In this document: piece after piece, positions 33,926-42,651 of the stretch
Numbering within the stretch: position 1 is the stretch's first letter
Layout of the letters: the number at the start of each line of letters is the position of its first letter
Program-made: the position numbers and the translations under genes
The notes under the pieces: model-generated
Seen by the model: only the letters and a program-made list of their open reading frames with translations
The model's database searches: none
What the model was told of the DNA's origin: nothing
From: Oscillospiraceae bacterium
GTDB lineage: Bacteria; Bacillota; Clostridia; Oscillospirales; Oscillospiraceae
Direction of reading: 5' to 3'
Length of the DNA stretch: 46,648 nt
Assembly: GCA_017456645.1 (NCBI GenBank)
Contig: JAFTIZ010000034.1
Location: 1-46,648 of the forward strand

Positions 33926-36325
33926 ATGAGCGAGCAGATCATTTCCGGGCGACTCCCGGTTCTGGCCCTGCGTGGATTGGTGGTTTTCCCCGGACAATCC
34001 GTGCATTTTGATGTGGGTCGGATGAAGTCCGTTAAGGCGCTGGAGCAGGCCATGAAGGACGGTCAGTATATTTTCCTTGCTCCTCAGAAAAATATCATAG
34101 ACGATGATCCGGATCTGGATCAGCTTTATTCTGTCGGTACGGTTGCCAAGGTCAAGCAGATTCTCAAGCCTCAGGGTGAGGTTCTGCGTGTTCTGATCAA
34201 CGGTATCTGCCGTGGTCGCATTGCCCATCTGTATCAGACAGAGCCCTATCTGGAAGGTGATATTCAAGCCATTCCAGAAACGGAGGTTGTGGACAGCCCC
34301 CGCAATCATGCTCTGTGCCGTGAGGCTAACGCTTTGTATGCTGCGTATTTGGAAATGTCGGAATTTCCTGCCCAATCGGTGCATCTGCGGATGCTTTCCA
34401 GCTTTGAGCCGGGCTATCTTGCCGATTGCATCGCACAGAATTCCGGCATTGATTTTACCGATAAGGCAAAGCTCCTTTGCAATATGAACCCCGTTCGCCG
34501 GCTGGAAAGCGCACTGCGCCTGCTGACCCGTGAAATGGAGATTCTAAAGCTGGAAGGGGACATCCAAAGTCGCACTCACGCCAGTATCGACCGCAATCAG
34601 CGGGATTATTATCTGCGTGAGCAGATGAAGGTCATCCGCGAAGAGCTGGGCGAAGAGGACGAATATACGGAATTTGCCGAATATGAGAAGAAGATTCTGC
34701 AGCTGAACCTGGGGAAGGAGTCCGAGACCAAGCTGCGCAAGGATATTTCCCGCCTGAAAAAGCAGCCTTTTGGCTCCGCGGAGGCATCCGTCCTGCGCAA
34801 TTATCTGGATACTGTGCTGGAACTGCCCTGGAACAAGCCTACTAAGGAGCGAGTCAGCGTGGATGCCGCTTCCAAAGTGCTGGAAAAGGAGCACTATGGT
34901 CTGGAAAAGGTCAAGGAGCGCATCCTTGAGAGTATTGCTGTTCGCCAGATGGCACCGGAAATGCCGCCCCAGATCCTTTGTCTGGTCGGACCTCCCGGCG
35001 TCGGCAAAACTTCTATTGCCTATTCCATTGCCCGCAGCCTGAACCGCAAGATGGCACGCATTGCTCTGGGCGGTGTTCGGGATGAGGCGGAGATCCGCGG
35101 CCACAGAAAGACCTATGTGGGCGCTATGCCCGGTCGCATTCTTACCGCGTTAATTCAGGCAGGCAGCTGCAATCCGCTGCTTTTGCTGGACGAGATCGAT
35201 AAGATGGGCTCTGATCACCGTGGCGATCCCAGCGCAGCGCTGCTGGAGGTGCTGGATGCGGAGCAGAACAAGACGTTCCGGGATCACTATCTGGAGATTC
35301 CTTTTGATCTGTCTGACGTTATGTTCATTACCACGGCCAATACGCTGGATACTGTGCCCCGTCCGCTGCTGGACAGAATGGAGATCATTGAACTGGGCTC
35401 CTATACGGACGAAGAAAAGCTGATGATCGCAAAGAACCACCTGCTGCCCAAGCAGATGGCAAAGCACGGCATTAAGAAAACGCAGCTGAAGGTGTCCGAT
35501 GATGCCATTCGCGAGATCATTGCCTGCTATACCCGGGAGTCCGGCGTGCGTAATCTTGAGCGCAGTATTGCGGAGATCTGCCGCAAGGCCGCCATGAAGT
35601 TTACGTCTGATGAGGAACTGAAAAAGGTTGCTGTTACCGGCGGCAATGTGCCTGAATTTCTTGGCGTTCGCAAATTCTTGCCTGATCGCCTGCCCGGTAC
35701 GGATCAGGTAGGTCTGGTCACCGGCCTTGCGTGGACAAGCGTGGGCGGTGAGACTTTGGAAGTGGAAGTCAATGTGATGGACGGCAGCGGTAAGCTGGAG
35801 CTGACCGGTAATCTGGGCGATGTCATGAAGGAATCTGCCCATGCCGCATGGAGCTATATCCGTGCCAATGCGCAGAAGCTGGGCGTGGCACCTGATTTCT
35901 ACAAAACCAAGGACATCCATGTTCATTTCCCTGCCGGTGCTGTGCCGAAGGACGGCCCTTCTGCCGGTGTGACGGTGACTACCGCCATGGTTTCCGCGCT
36001 GACCAATACTCCCGTGCGGCGGGATATTGCTATGACCGGTGAGATCTCTATTCGCGGTCGGGTTCTGCCCATCGGCGGACTTAAGGAGAAAACCATGGCA
36101 GCCCTGCGCCACGGTATTTCTACTGTGATCATCCCTGAGGATAATCGCCGTGATTTGGAGGAAATCGATCAAACTGTCCGCAAACAGTTGAATTTCATTA
36201 CCGCAACTACGGTGGATACGGTGCTTTCTGCCGCGCTGAAGCGCAGCGGTGAGGTCATCGCTCCTATTTTGACGGACATTCCCGCGGAAGTGAAGCATCG
36301 CAACCGCAGCAATATCCAGCAGTGA
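33926..36325 (+). CDS. lon: ATP-dependent protease La (Lon)
   Basis: A 799-residue AAA+ protease. ATG 33926 follows GAAGGAAGGTGAT. It has an N-terminal substrate-binding domain, Walker A G355-PPGVGKT-362, Walker B LLLLDEIDKMG, and the Ser-Lys dyad S679 (DGPSAGVT) and K722 (GGLKEK). These are the same residue numbers as in E. coli Lon. It degrades misfolded and regulatory proteins in the cytosol. engB follows 10 bases later, the standard arrangement. Confidence 0.98.
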   Translation: MSEQIISGRLPVLALRGLVVFPGQSVHFDVGRMKSVKALEQAMKDGQYIFLAPQKNIIDDDPDLDQLYSVGTVAKVKQILKPQGEVLRVLINGICRGRIAHLYQTEPYLEGDIQAIPETEVVDSPRNHALCREANALYAAYLEMSEFPAQSVHLRMLSSFEPGYLADCIAQNSGIDFTDKAKLLCNMNPVRRLESALRLLTREMEILKLEGDIQSRTHASIDRNQRDYYLREQMKVIREELGEEDEYTEFAEYEKKILQLNLGKESETKLRKDISRLKKQPFGSAEASVLRNYLDTVLELPWNKPTKERVSVDAASKVLEKEHYGLEKVKERILESIAVRQMAPEMPPQILCLVGPPGVGKTSIAYSIARSLNRKMARIALGGVRDEAEIRGHRKTYVGAMPGRILTALIQAGSCNPLLLLDEIDKMGSDHRGDPSAALLEVLDAEQNKTFRDHYLEIPFDLSDVMFITTANTLDTVPRPLLDRMEIIELGSYTDEEKLMIAKNHLLPKQMAKHGIKKTQLKVSDDAIREIIACYTRESGVRNLERSIAEICRKAAMKFTSDEELKKVAVTGGNVPEFLGVRKFLPDRLPGTDQVGLVTGLAWTSVGGETLEVEVNVMDGSGKLELTGNLGDVMKESAHAAWSYIRANAQKLGVAPDFYKTKDIHVHFPAGAVPKDGPSAGVTVTTAMVSALTNTPVRRDIAMTGEISIRGRVLPIGGLKEKTMAALRHGISTVIIPEDNRRDLEEIDQTVRKQLNFITATTVDTVLSAALKRSGEVIAPILTDIPAEVKHRNRSNIQQ

Positions 36326-36335
36326 GGTGGCGCAT

Positions 36336-36920
36336 ATGAATTTTCACAATGTTGAATTTCTGATCTCCGCGGCAGCGCCTAAGGATTTTCCTGCCAACCG
36401 CCTGCCTGAGATCGCTTTTGCCGGCAAGTCCAATGTTGGTAAATCCTCCGTGATTAATCGGATTCTCAACCGCAAGAATTTCGCGCGGGTAGGGGAGAAG
36501 CCGGGTAAGACCATCCACGTCAACTACTTTACCATCGACAAGAAGTGCTACTTCGTGGATCTTCCCGGCTACGGCTATGCTCAGGTTTCCCGGTCTGAAA
36601 AGGAACGCTGGGGCAAGCTGATGGAGGATTATTTTGCTGCCGGTCGTATTGATCTTGGCGTATTGATCGTGGATCACCGTCATGCACCTACTAACAACGA
36701 TATTACCATGGCTCGTTGGTTCATCGATAGCGGCTGCCCCTTTGTGGTGGTGGCAAATAAGTTGGACAAGGTGAAAAAGAGCGAGGTTCAATCGAACCTC
36801 GCCACCATTCGAGAGGATCTGGAACTGCCGGAGGGCACGCCCATTATTTCTTTCTCCGCAGAAAAGGGCAACGGCAAGGATGAGCTGGTTAAGCTGATCC
36901 TCGCCGCTGTTAAGGAGTGA
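36336..36920 (+). CDS. engB: Ribosome biogenesis GTPase EngB (YihA/YsxC)
   Basis: A 194-residue GTPase of the TrmE-Era group, needed for 50S assembly. GAGGTGG lies 5 bases upstream of ATG 36336. G1 is G30-KSNVGKS-37, G3 is DLPGYGYA, G4 is ANKLDKVKK and G5 is FSAEKG. It follows lon as in Bacillus. A perfect 9-base inverted repeat at 36781-36802 lies within the coding sequence. Confidence 0.97.
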   Translation: MNFHNVEFLISAAAPKDFPANRLPEIAFAGKSNVGKSSVINRILNRKNFARVGEKPGKTIHVNYFTIDKKCYFVDLPGYGYAQVSRSEKERWGKLMEDYFAAGRIDLGVLIVDHRHAPTNNDITMARWFIDSGCPFVVVANKLDKVKKSEVQSNLATIREDLELPEGTPIISFSAEKGNGKDELVKLILAAVKE

Positions 36921-36924
36921 TCTC

Positions 36925-37425
36925 ATGATTCTTGAGATCCAAGGGTGGAAGTTTGAAATTGACATGGCAGCCACCATGGAATACTCTGCTAATGAATCGA
37001 AGGATCATTGCGATTGCGCCTATTGCCGCAATTTCTACGCAACTGTAGACGGAATTTACCCACATTTACGTCCATTTTTGGCGCAATTCGGTCTGGATAT
37101 CGAAGCGCCGGATGAGTTGATGCCTTTTGATATGGATGACCGGATGGACTATGACGCAGTATACGCGGTCGCTGGTCGCATCTTGCATGCGGGTGATGAG
37201 CTTCTTAAAGTTGACGGCCTGCGTGTCGCACCGGAGCTTGATTCTCAGATCAATCATTCTCAGCTTGAGCCATGCTTTTATCTGGCCATCGACAGTATCC
37301 AGCTCCCGTGGGTTCTCAATGAACCAATGAAAGATGTGGTTTCGCCGGCTAACTTTCCGTCTTTTCTCAGGAAAATGTGGAACAAGCTACTGGGTCGGCA
37401 GCCGCAGGAAGATATTACATCGTAA
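36925..37425 (+). CDS. Conserved-looking small protein with CxCxxC motif, unknown function
   Basis: A 166-residue protein; AAGGAG at the end of engB lies about 6 bases upstream of ATG 36925. It has C29-x-C31-xx-C34 (HCDCAYCRNFY), an acidic central part (DELMPFDMDDRMDYDAVY) and a basic C-terminus. No signal peptide or membrane helix. I do not recognise the family. The cysteines could hold a metal. It is probably co-transcribed with lon-engB and ends at a bidirectional terminator. Confidence 0.78.
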   Translation: MILEIQGWKFEIDMAATMEYSANESKDHCDCAYCRNFYATVDGIYPHLRPFLAQFGLDIEAPDELMPFDMDDRMDYDAVYAVAGRILHAGDELLKVDGLRVAPELDSQINHSQLEPCFYLAIDSIQLPWVLNEPMKDVVSPANFPSFLRKMWNKLLGRQPQEDITS

Positions 37426-37458
37426 AATATCCCACAGCCTTAGGCTGTGGGATATTTT
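37424..37458. terminator. Bidirectional terminator between convergent genes
   Basis: A 16-base-pair stem (37424-37439 with 37443-37458) with loop TTA. The AAAA and TTTT ends serve both strands. Confidence 0.9.
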
Positions 37459-37462
37459 GCGT

Positions 37463-37711
37463 TTAAGCGTTTTTGATCTGCTTCAGAGCTTTGGCCAGCT
37501 GGTCGGGGCAGGAGGTGGTTTTCATGCCGCATTTGATGCCCTCGATGCGGGAAATGACATCGTCAATGTCCATGCCCTCAACAAGAGAGCCGATGCCCTT
37601 CAGGTTGCCGTTACAGCCGCCGAAGAACTGGACGTTGCTGAGCTTGTTGTCTTCGACCTCAAAGGAGATCATCTGGGCGCAGGTGCCCTGAGTTTTGAAA
37701 GTGTACTGCAT
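37463..37711 (-). CDS. Small TSCPD-domain protein (TIGR03905-like)
   Basis: An 82-residue protein, minus strand, with AGAAAGGAAA upstream of its start. It has C11, C33, C61 and C68, and the TTSCPDQLAKAL segment typical of the TSCPD domain, also found at the C-terminus of some ribonucleotide reductases. The domain probably binds metal or nucleic acid. It follows the ybaK gene by 14 bases, so they share a transcript. Family assignment is by motif; function unknown. Confidence 0.88.
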   Translation of the reverse strand: MQYTFKTQGTCAQMISFEVEDNKLSNVQFFGGCNGNLKGIGSLVEGMDIDDVISRIEGIKCGMKTTSCPDQLAKALKQIKNA

Positions 37712-37725
37712 ATATTGTTTCCTTT

Positions 37726-38196
37726 CTAAATTAAATCGACTAATTTTGCGCCGACTAGCTGCGCCAAAGCATCAGGCGGCAGGATCATCTGATGCCCTCT
37801 GGCACCAGCGGATACGGCGATTTCATCCCACAAGACGCAGGTTTCATCGAAGAAAGTGGGGTATTTCTTCTTCATGCCCACGGGGCTGCAGCCGCCGCGA
37901 ATATAACCGGTCAAACCAAGCAATTCCTTCACGGCCACCATTTCGATCTTTTTGTCACCGGTGGCTTTGGCTGCCTTCTTCAGATCCAGCTCACAGCAGA
38001 CCGGAATACAGAACACGTTGATGCCCGTGCGATCTCCGCGGGCGACCAGCGTCTTGAAGACCTGTTCCGGTGGCATCCCAACTGCCTTGGCGGCATGATT
38101 ACCATTCAAGTCATGTTCATCAAATTCGTAAAAGGCTTCCCGACAGGGGAACTTTGCCTGCTGAACCAGCCGGACGGCGTTTGTTTTGTCAGCCAT
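37726..38196 (-). CDS. ybaK: Cys-tRNA(Pro)/Cys-tRNA(Cys) deacylase (YbaK/EbsC family)
   Basis: A 156-residue YbaK-type editing enzyme that hydrolyses mischarged Cys-tRNA(Pro). Start at 38196: GGTGAT lies 5 bases upstream, and the family begins near here (MADKTNAVRLVQQAKF). The YbaK fold pattern is present: AKAVGMPPEQVFKTLVA, ELDLKKAAKATGDKKIEM, and GYIRGGCSPVGMKKKYP near the active-site pocket. An upstream ATG at 38214 overlaps the -10 and is unlikely. Confidence 0.93.
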   Translation of the reverse strand: MADKTNAVRLVQQAKFPCREAFYEFDEHDLNGNHAAKAVGMPPEQVFKTLVARGDRTGINVFCIPVCCELDLKKAAKATGDKKIEMVAVKELLGLTGYIRGGCSPVGMKKKYPTFFDETCVLWDEIAVSAGARGHQMILPPDALAQLVGAKLVDLI

Positions 38197-38212
38197 AAAT
38201 ATCACCGTACCC

Positions 38213-38241
38213 ATTATACGATATCGTCGCACAGGTTTCAA
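38213..38241 (-). promoter_or_regulatory. Promoter of the ybaK-TSCPD operon
   Basis: On the minus strand, TTGAAA (38236-38241) and TATAAT (38213-38218), 17-base spacer. The predicted start near 38206 leaves a leader of only about 10 bases to the ATG at 38196. Confidence 0.8.
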
Positions 38242-38299
38242 GTGTGAATTACTGTATGAAAATCGGATATCCTATGGAAAAACAACTGGAGGTATGAAC

Positions 38300-38983
38300 A
38301 TGAATGACAAACACGATGCAGAAATGAAAAAAGAGGAGCGGGAGCAGATTCTGGAGCTAGGCTCCGATGTGACCCGATCCAGCAAAGGAAATATTTACAC
38401 CTTGACCATCATCGGTCAGGTGGAAGGACATCAGGTGGCCCCCGAAACGGTGAAAACCACCAAGTATGAGCATGTTTTGCCACTGCTTGCAGGCATTGAG
38501 GAGAGCGATGACATTGATGGCTTGTTGCTGCTGCTCAATACAGTGGGCGGCGACATTGAGGCCGGTCTTGCCATTGCGGAAATGATTGCCGGAATGAAAA
38601 AGCCGACAGTTTCGCTGGTGCTGGGTGGGGGACATTCCATTGGCATTCCGCTGGCGGTCTGCACGAAGAAGAGCTTTATTACGCCAACAGCCAGCATGAC
38701 CGTGCATCCGGTTCGGATGACCGGTCTGGTGGTTGGCGCACCCCAGACGTTCCGGTATTTCCAGCGGATTCAGGAGCAGATCGCTGATTTTGTTACTACC
38801 AATTCCAAGATATCCAAAGAAGATTTTGAGTCCTATATGATGGCAACAGGGGAGATGGCAACGGATGTGGGTACGATCCTTTACGGCAAGGAAGCGGTTG
38901 CTTCCGGCTTGATCGACAAGCTGGGTGGCTTGAACGATGCCCTTTCAGCGCTGCACAAAATGATCGCAAAAAATGGAAAGTAA
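38300..38983 (+). CDS. tepA: ClpP-class serine protease TepA-like
   Basis: A 227-residue ClpP-fold protein. ATG 38300 is preferred over 38294 because CTGGAGG at 38286-38292 is then 7 bases away. The catalytic Ser is S113 in GGGHSIGIPLA and the His is H136 in SMTVHPVRMTG. NTVGGDIEAGLAIAEMI corresponds to the ClpP oxyanion region. In Bacillus, TepA (YmfB) is encoded close to spoIIIE, as here. It is reported to aid protein export or signal-peptide handling; the exact role is not settled. Confidence 0.9.
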   Translation: MNDKHDAEMKKEEREQILELGSDVTRSSKGNIYTLTIIGQVEGHQVAPETVKTTKYEHVLPLLAGIEESDDIDGLLLLLNTVGGDIEAGLAIAEMIAGMKKPTVSLVLGGGHSIGIPLAVCTKKSFITPTASMTVHPVRMTGLVVGAPQTFRYFQRIQEQIADFVTTNSKISKEDFESYMMATGEMATDVGTILYGKEAVASGLIDKLGGLNDALSALHKMIAKNGK

Positions 38984-39001
38984 GAAAAAATGCTTTTGGG
39001 G

Positions 39002-39030
39002 TGGAAATTTCTGTTCAAATGTGCTATGAT
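39002..39030 (+). promoter_or_regulatory. Promoter of the UppP-like gene and possibly ftsK
   Basis: TGGAAA at 39002-39007 and TATGAT at 39025-39030, 17-base spacer, with TGC before the -10. It lies 32 bases upstream of the TTG start. Confidence 0.65.
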
Positions 39031-39061
39031 AAGATGAAATCTTTGTAAAGGAGGGGTAGCG

Positions 39062-39895
39062 TTGCCTGAGAATTTTCTGTACAACCTGATTTATTCCCTT
39101 ATCGCCGGCTTGACAGAGTTTCTTGGTGTCGATGCTGCTTCTCACAGATTGCTGCTGGCCTTTATGGCCGGTCAAAATCAGGCGGATCCCGCCTTGTTGC
39201 TTGCCCTTCGGATAGGCGTGCTGGCAGCGGTGATCTTTAGCTGTCGGAAACGGCTTCAGCATCTATGGCGGCAGCGCCGCATTTCTCTGCGCTCCCGTCG
39301 CCGCCATAACCGCCCCCTTGATCCGGTGGCGCAGTTAGATCTTCGGCTGCTGAAAACCGCGGCTATTCCCGTTTTGATCAGCATTTTGCTGTATAGCAGG
39401 GCAGAGGGGATGATCACCGGCTTGCTGCCGCTGACCCTTGTTTTGGTACTCAACGGTATTTTATTGTTTCTGCCGAGGCTGTTCAGCCAGGGGAACAAGG
39501 ATGGCCGTTCGGTCAGCCGGCTCGATGGCGTTCTGCTGGGTCTTGGTGGCGCGCTGGCCGCTGTTCCCGGTTTTTCCACAGTTGGCTCTCTGTTTAGCAT
39601 AGGCTCTGCCCGCGGGCTGGACAAGAACTATGCGCTGGATGTGGCTCTGATTTTATCCGTTCCGGCGCTTGTAGGTCTATTGGTGTTTGATATCGTTACT
39701 GTGATCGCAGCAAAAGTTGCGATCGATCTGATCGGCTTGCTATTGCATCTGCTTTACGCGGCGGTTGCGTTCGGCGGTGGATGTCTTTCGATCCTGATCG
39801 TTCGCAGGATCACCCTCAAAAGCAGCTTGACCGGCTTTGCCTACTACAGTTTGGGCTTTGCCCTGTTTACCTTTGTTCTATATCTGATGATCTAG
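39062..39895 (+). CDS. UppP/BacA-like membrane protein with degenerate catalytic motifs
   Basis: A 277-residue polytopic membrane protein. TTG 39062 has AAGGAGGGG 6 bases upstream. It resembles undecaprenyl-diphosphate phosphatase: GLTEFL near the N-terminus and PGFSTVG at 169-175. Family residues appear lost: the first Glu of the ExxxE pair is A15, the SSSGH loop is DAASH, and the Arg of PGxSRSG is T173. E19 and H28 remain. Between the two motifs lies a long Arg-rich loop (about 62-85) not usual in UppP. It starts upstream of ftsK with a 9-base gap. It may be a non-enzymatic relative or have a different substrate. Confidence 0.78.
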   Translation: MPENFLYNLIYSLIAGLTEFLGVDAASHRLLLAFMAGQNQADPALLLALRIGVLAAVIFSCRKRLQHLWRQRRISLRSRRRHNRPLDPVAQLDLRLLKTAAIPVLISILLYSRAEGMITGLLPLTLVLVLNGILLFLPRLFSQGNKDGRSVSRLDGVLLGLGGALAAVPGFSTVGSLFSIGSARGLDKNYALDVALILSVPALVGLLVFDIVTVIAAKVAIDLIGLLLHLLYAAVAFGGGCLSILIVRRITLKSSLTGFAYYSLGFALFTFVLYLMI

Positions 39896-39904
39896 GAGGC
39901 TCTC

Positions 39905-42607
39905 ATGGCACAGAAAAATAAACCTTCTCAGGCAGAAAAGGCCGCAGCGGAAGCAAAGCGGAAGTCTAAATCTTCCAATAAGTCTGCCGTCAACACATCT
40001 GTCGAACAGAAAACTTCTTCAAAGTCGACCGAGAAGAAACAGGATGGATTTCAGTTTCCGATCCGGTTTGTTACATCCATAATTTGCATTGTGCTGTTCA
40101 TTTTGTTCCTTGTCATGCTGTTCAATCCCGATGGTGCGCTTGTTAAGCTGATCTATGGATTTGTTCTTGGCATGATCGGCCGCGTTGGCTTCTATGTATC
40201 CATCCCCGCGCTGCTGTACTTATTTATTATCCATGCCTTCAGCAATAAACGCCCCATCACCATGCGCACCATCTGCCTGATCAGCTCCATTCTGATCTGC
40301 GGTTGCCTGCATCATTTGAGCATTCAGACCGGCGATCTCGGTTCCGGCGGTCAATTTATTGCAAATCTGTACGTTGGTGGCGCTACGGGTAACACTGGCG
40401 GCCTTGTCTGTGGTCTGATTGCCATGCTGCTGCGCTGGCTGTGCGGCAATGTGATCTCCTACATCATTTTGATCGTTGCGGGTGTGTTTACTATTCTTGC
40501 ATCCATGCAGATCACCATTCCCAGCTTGGTTCGTGCGGTTGAGAACCGTCCCAGAGCCGATTGGGAGGACGAGGAGGCAGAGGAAACGCAGCCTGAGCCC
40601 GCTGCTATCGTTGTCAATCACCTCGCCAGAAAGCGGATCGAACGCATAGAGAACCGCCGCAGACAGAAAGAGGAAGAACCCAATATCGATATTCCTCTGG
40701 ATGGCGAGCCCAAACGGAAAAAGAAGGATCCCCCCAATCCTAAGGCGGATGGGATGATCCGTCAGATCGATGAAATCGACACCCCTGTTGGCGCTGCGGA
40801 AGTCCATGTACCCGGGGAGCCGGTGTCCGAGCCTGCGGATACCATGTTCGGCGTACCCGGAAGCACCCCCGGTAAGCCTCCGATGGAGGAGTTTGAGGAG
40901 GATATGGATGACTTCTCTGCCGGAATGCCCCGACTCATCGACGAGGTCGAGGATATCCCTGCTGCTGTTCCCCCTGCACCGGTTGAGCCGGCTCCCGGCA
41001 AGGTGACTGCCAAGGAGGCTGCTGCCTCTGCTGTTGAGGTGGCTGCTGAGATTGCGGAAAATGAAGCCATGGAGAAGCCGGTATATTGCTTCCCGCCCAT
41101 TGATTTGCTGAAAAATGCAAAGGGTGGTGCAGCGGATGGCACTGCGGAAATGCGAGAGAACTCCCGCCGGCTGAACGAGACTCTTGCCAGCTTTAAAATT
41201 GAGGCTCACATCATCAATGTGACCCGTGGCCCCAGCGTCACCCGTTACGAGGTTGAGCTGGAGAAGGGCGTTCGCCTGAACAAGCTGACCACGGTTGCGG
41301 ATGACATCGCCCTGAGCTTGGGCGCCTCCGGTGTCCGTATTGCCGCGGTTCCCGGTAAAATCTCTGTGGTTGGTATCGAAGTGCCCAACCGCGCGGTGAC
41401 CACCGTTTCTCTGCGAGAGGTCATCGACTCTAACGAGTTCAATAAGGCTAAATCCAAGTCCAGCTTTGCGGTGGGTAAGGATATCGGCGGCAATTGTATC
41501 GTTGGTAATATCGCCAAGCTGCCTCATATGCTGATCGCCGGTACCACCGGTTCCGGTAAGTCCGTGTGCATGAATTCCATTATCATCAGCTTGCTATACA
41601 AGGCCAGCCCTGAGGATGTGAAGCTGATCATGGTCGATCCCAAGATGGTCGAGCTTGGCATTTACAACGGCATTCCCCATCTGTTGATCCCTGTTGTTAC
41701 CGATCCGAAGAAGGCTGCTGGTAGCCTACAGTGGGCTGTCAATGAAATGATGCGCCGCTATAAGTCCATGTCCGATGCCGGTGTTCGGGATCTGGAAGCC
41801 TACAATTCCATTATGGAAAGCGAAGAGGACGGTCATAAGCTGCCTCAGGTCGTTGTGATCATCGATGAGCTGGCTGACCTGATGCTGGTTGCAGCCAAGG
41901 AAGTGGAAGAATCCATCTGCCGCATTGCTCAGATGGGTCGTGCCGCTGGCATCCATCTGATCATTGCCACTCAGCGTCCTTCTGCCGATGTTATCACCGG
42001 CCTGATGAAGGCGAACATTCCTTCCCGAATCGCGTTTGCGGTTGCGTCTGCTATGGAATCTCGTATCATTCTGGATACCCAGGGTGCTGAAAAGCTGGTG
42101 GGTCGCGGTGATATGCTCTTTGCCCCCATCGGCAGCGGCAAGCCTCTGCGTGTGCAGGGCTGCTTCGTTAGCGACCCCGAGGTTGAGGCTGTGGCGACCT
42201 ATGTCAAGGAAAATTACATCAATAACTACGATCAGTCCGTCATGGAGGAGATCGAGCGTAAGGCGGCGCAGGCCGGCACCGGCAAGGCAACTGTGGCTGA
42301 TCCTGATCCCAACGATGACGAGTTGGACGGCGACGAGATGCTGCCGGCAGCGGTGGATGTCATTCTGGAGACCGGTCAGGCCTCTGTGTCTATGCTCCAG
42401 CGGCGGCTGAAGCTGGGCTATGCCCGTGCTGCACGTATTGTCGATGAGATGGAGGAAAAAGGCATTGTTGGTCCCTTCCAGGGCAGCAAGCCTCGCTCCA
42501 TTCTGATCACTAAGGAGCAGTGGGAAGCTATGAAGGGCGGCACAGCTGTTCGTTCGGATGTTTCGTCCATGTCCTATACTGAGGGCGTTCCTGAAGAGTT
42601 TGACTAA
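39905..42607 (+). CDS. ftsK: DNA translocase FtsK/SpoIIIE
   Basis: A 900-residue DNA pump that moves chromosomes through closing septa. AGGAGG precedes ATG 39905. A basic Lys/Ser-rich N-terminus is followed by four to five membrane helices (about 55-205), an acidic/Pro-rich linker (about 215-400), and the RecA-like motor: Walker A G546-TTGSGKS-553, Walker B VVIIDELADLML, and RPSADVITG. The C-terminal gamma winged helix (about 815-870, ETGQASVSMLQRRLKLGYARAA) reads orienting sequences. Nearness to tepA favours the SpoIIIE type; sporulation cannot be inferred. Confidence 0.97.
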   Translation: MAQKNKPSQAEKAAAEAKRKSKSSNKSAVNTSVEQKTSSKSTEKKQDGFQFPIRFVTSIICIVLFILFLVMLFNPDGALVKLIYGFVLGMIGRVGFYVSIPALLYLFIIHAFSNKRPITMRTICLISSILICGCLHHLSIQTGDLGSGGQFIANLYVGGATGNTGGLVCGLIAMLLRWLCGNVISYIILIVAGVFTILASMQITIPSLVRAVENRPRADWEDEEAEETQPEPAAIVVNHLARKRIERIENRRRQKEEEPNIDIPLDGEPKRKKKDPPNPKADGMIRQIDEIDTPVGAAEVHVPGEPVSEPADTMFGVPGSTPGKPPMEEFEEDMDDFSAGMPRLIDEVEDIPAAVPPAPVEPAPGKVTAKEAAASAVEVAAEIAENEAMEKPVYCFPPIDLLKNAKGGAADGTAEMRENSRRLNETLASFKIEAHIINVTRGPSVTRYEVELEKGVRLNKLTTVADDIALSLGASGVRIAAVPGKISVVGIEVPNRAVTTVSLREVIDSNEFNKAKSKSSFAVGKDIGGNCIVGNIAKLPHMLIAGTTGSGKSVCMNSIIISLLYKASPEDVKLIMVDPKMVELGIYNGIPHLLIPVVTDPKKAAGSLQWAVNEMMRRYKSMSDAGVRDLEAYNSIMESEEDGHKLPQVVVIIDELADLMLVAAKEVEESICRIAQMGRAAGIHLIIATQRPSADVITGLMKANIPSRIAFAVASAMESRIILDTQGAEKLVGRGDMLFAPIGSGKPLRVQGCFVSDPEVEAVATYVKENYINNYDQSVMEEIERKAAQAGTGKATVADPDPNDDELDGDEMLPAAVDVILETGQASVSMLQRRLKLGYARAARIVDEMEEKGIVGPFQGSKPRSILITKEQWEAMKGGTAVRSDVSSMSYTEGVPEEFD

Positions 42608-42615
42608 TGTAAATA

Positions 42616-42645
42616 CAAGGCGGACAGCTTTTGCTGTCCGCCTTG
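42616..42645. terminator. Hairpin between convergent ftsK and coaBC
   Basis: CAAGGCGGACAGC (42616-42628) pairs with 42633-42645, loop TTTT. No long T run on either strand, but position between two convergent stops supports termination. Confidence 0.75.
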
Positions 42646-42651
42646 ATACGT

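Noticed and set aside
39062-39895. Functional undecaprenyl-diphosphate phosphatase
   Set aside because: Key catalytic positions are replaced, so only the fold relation is claimed.
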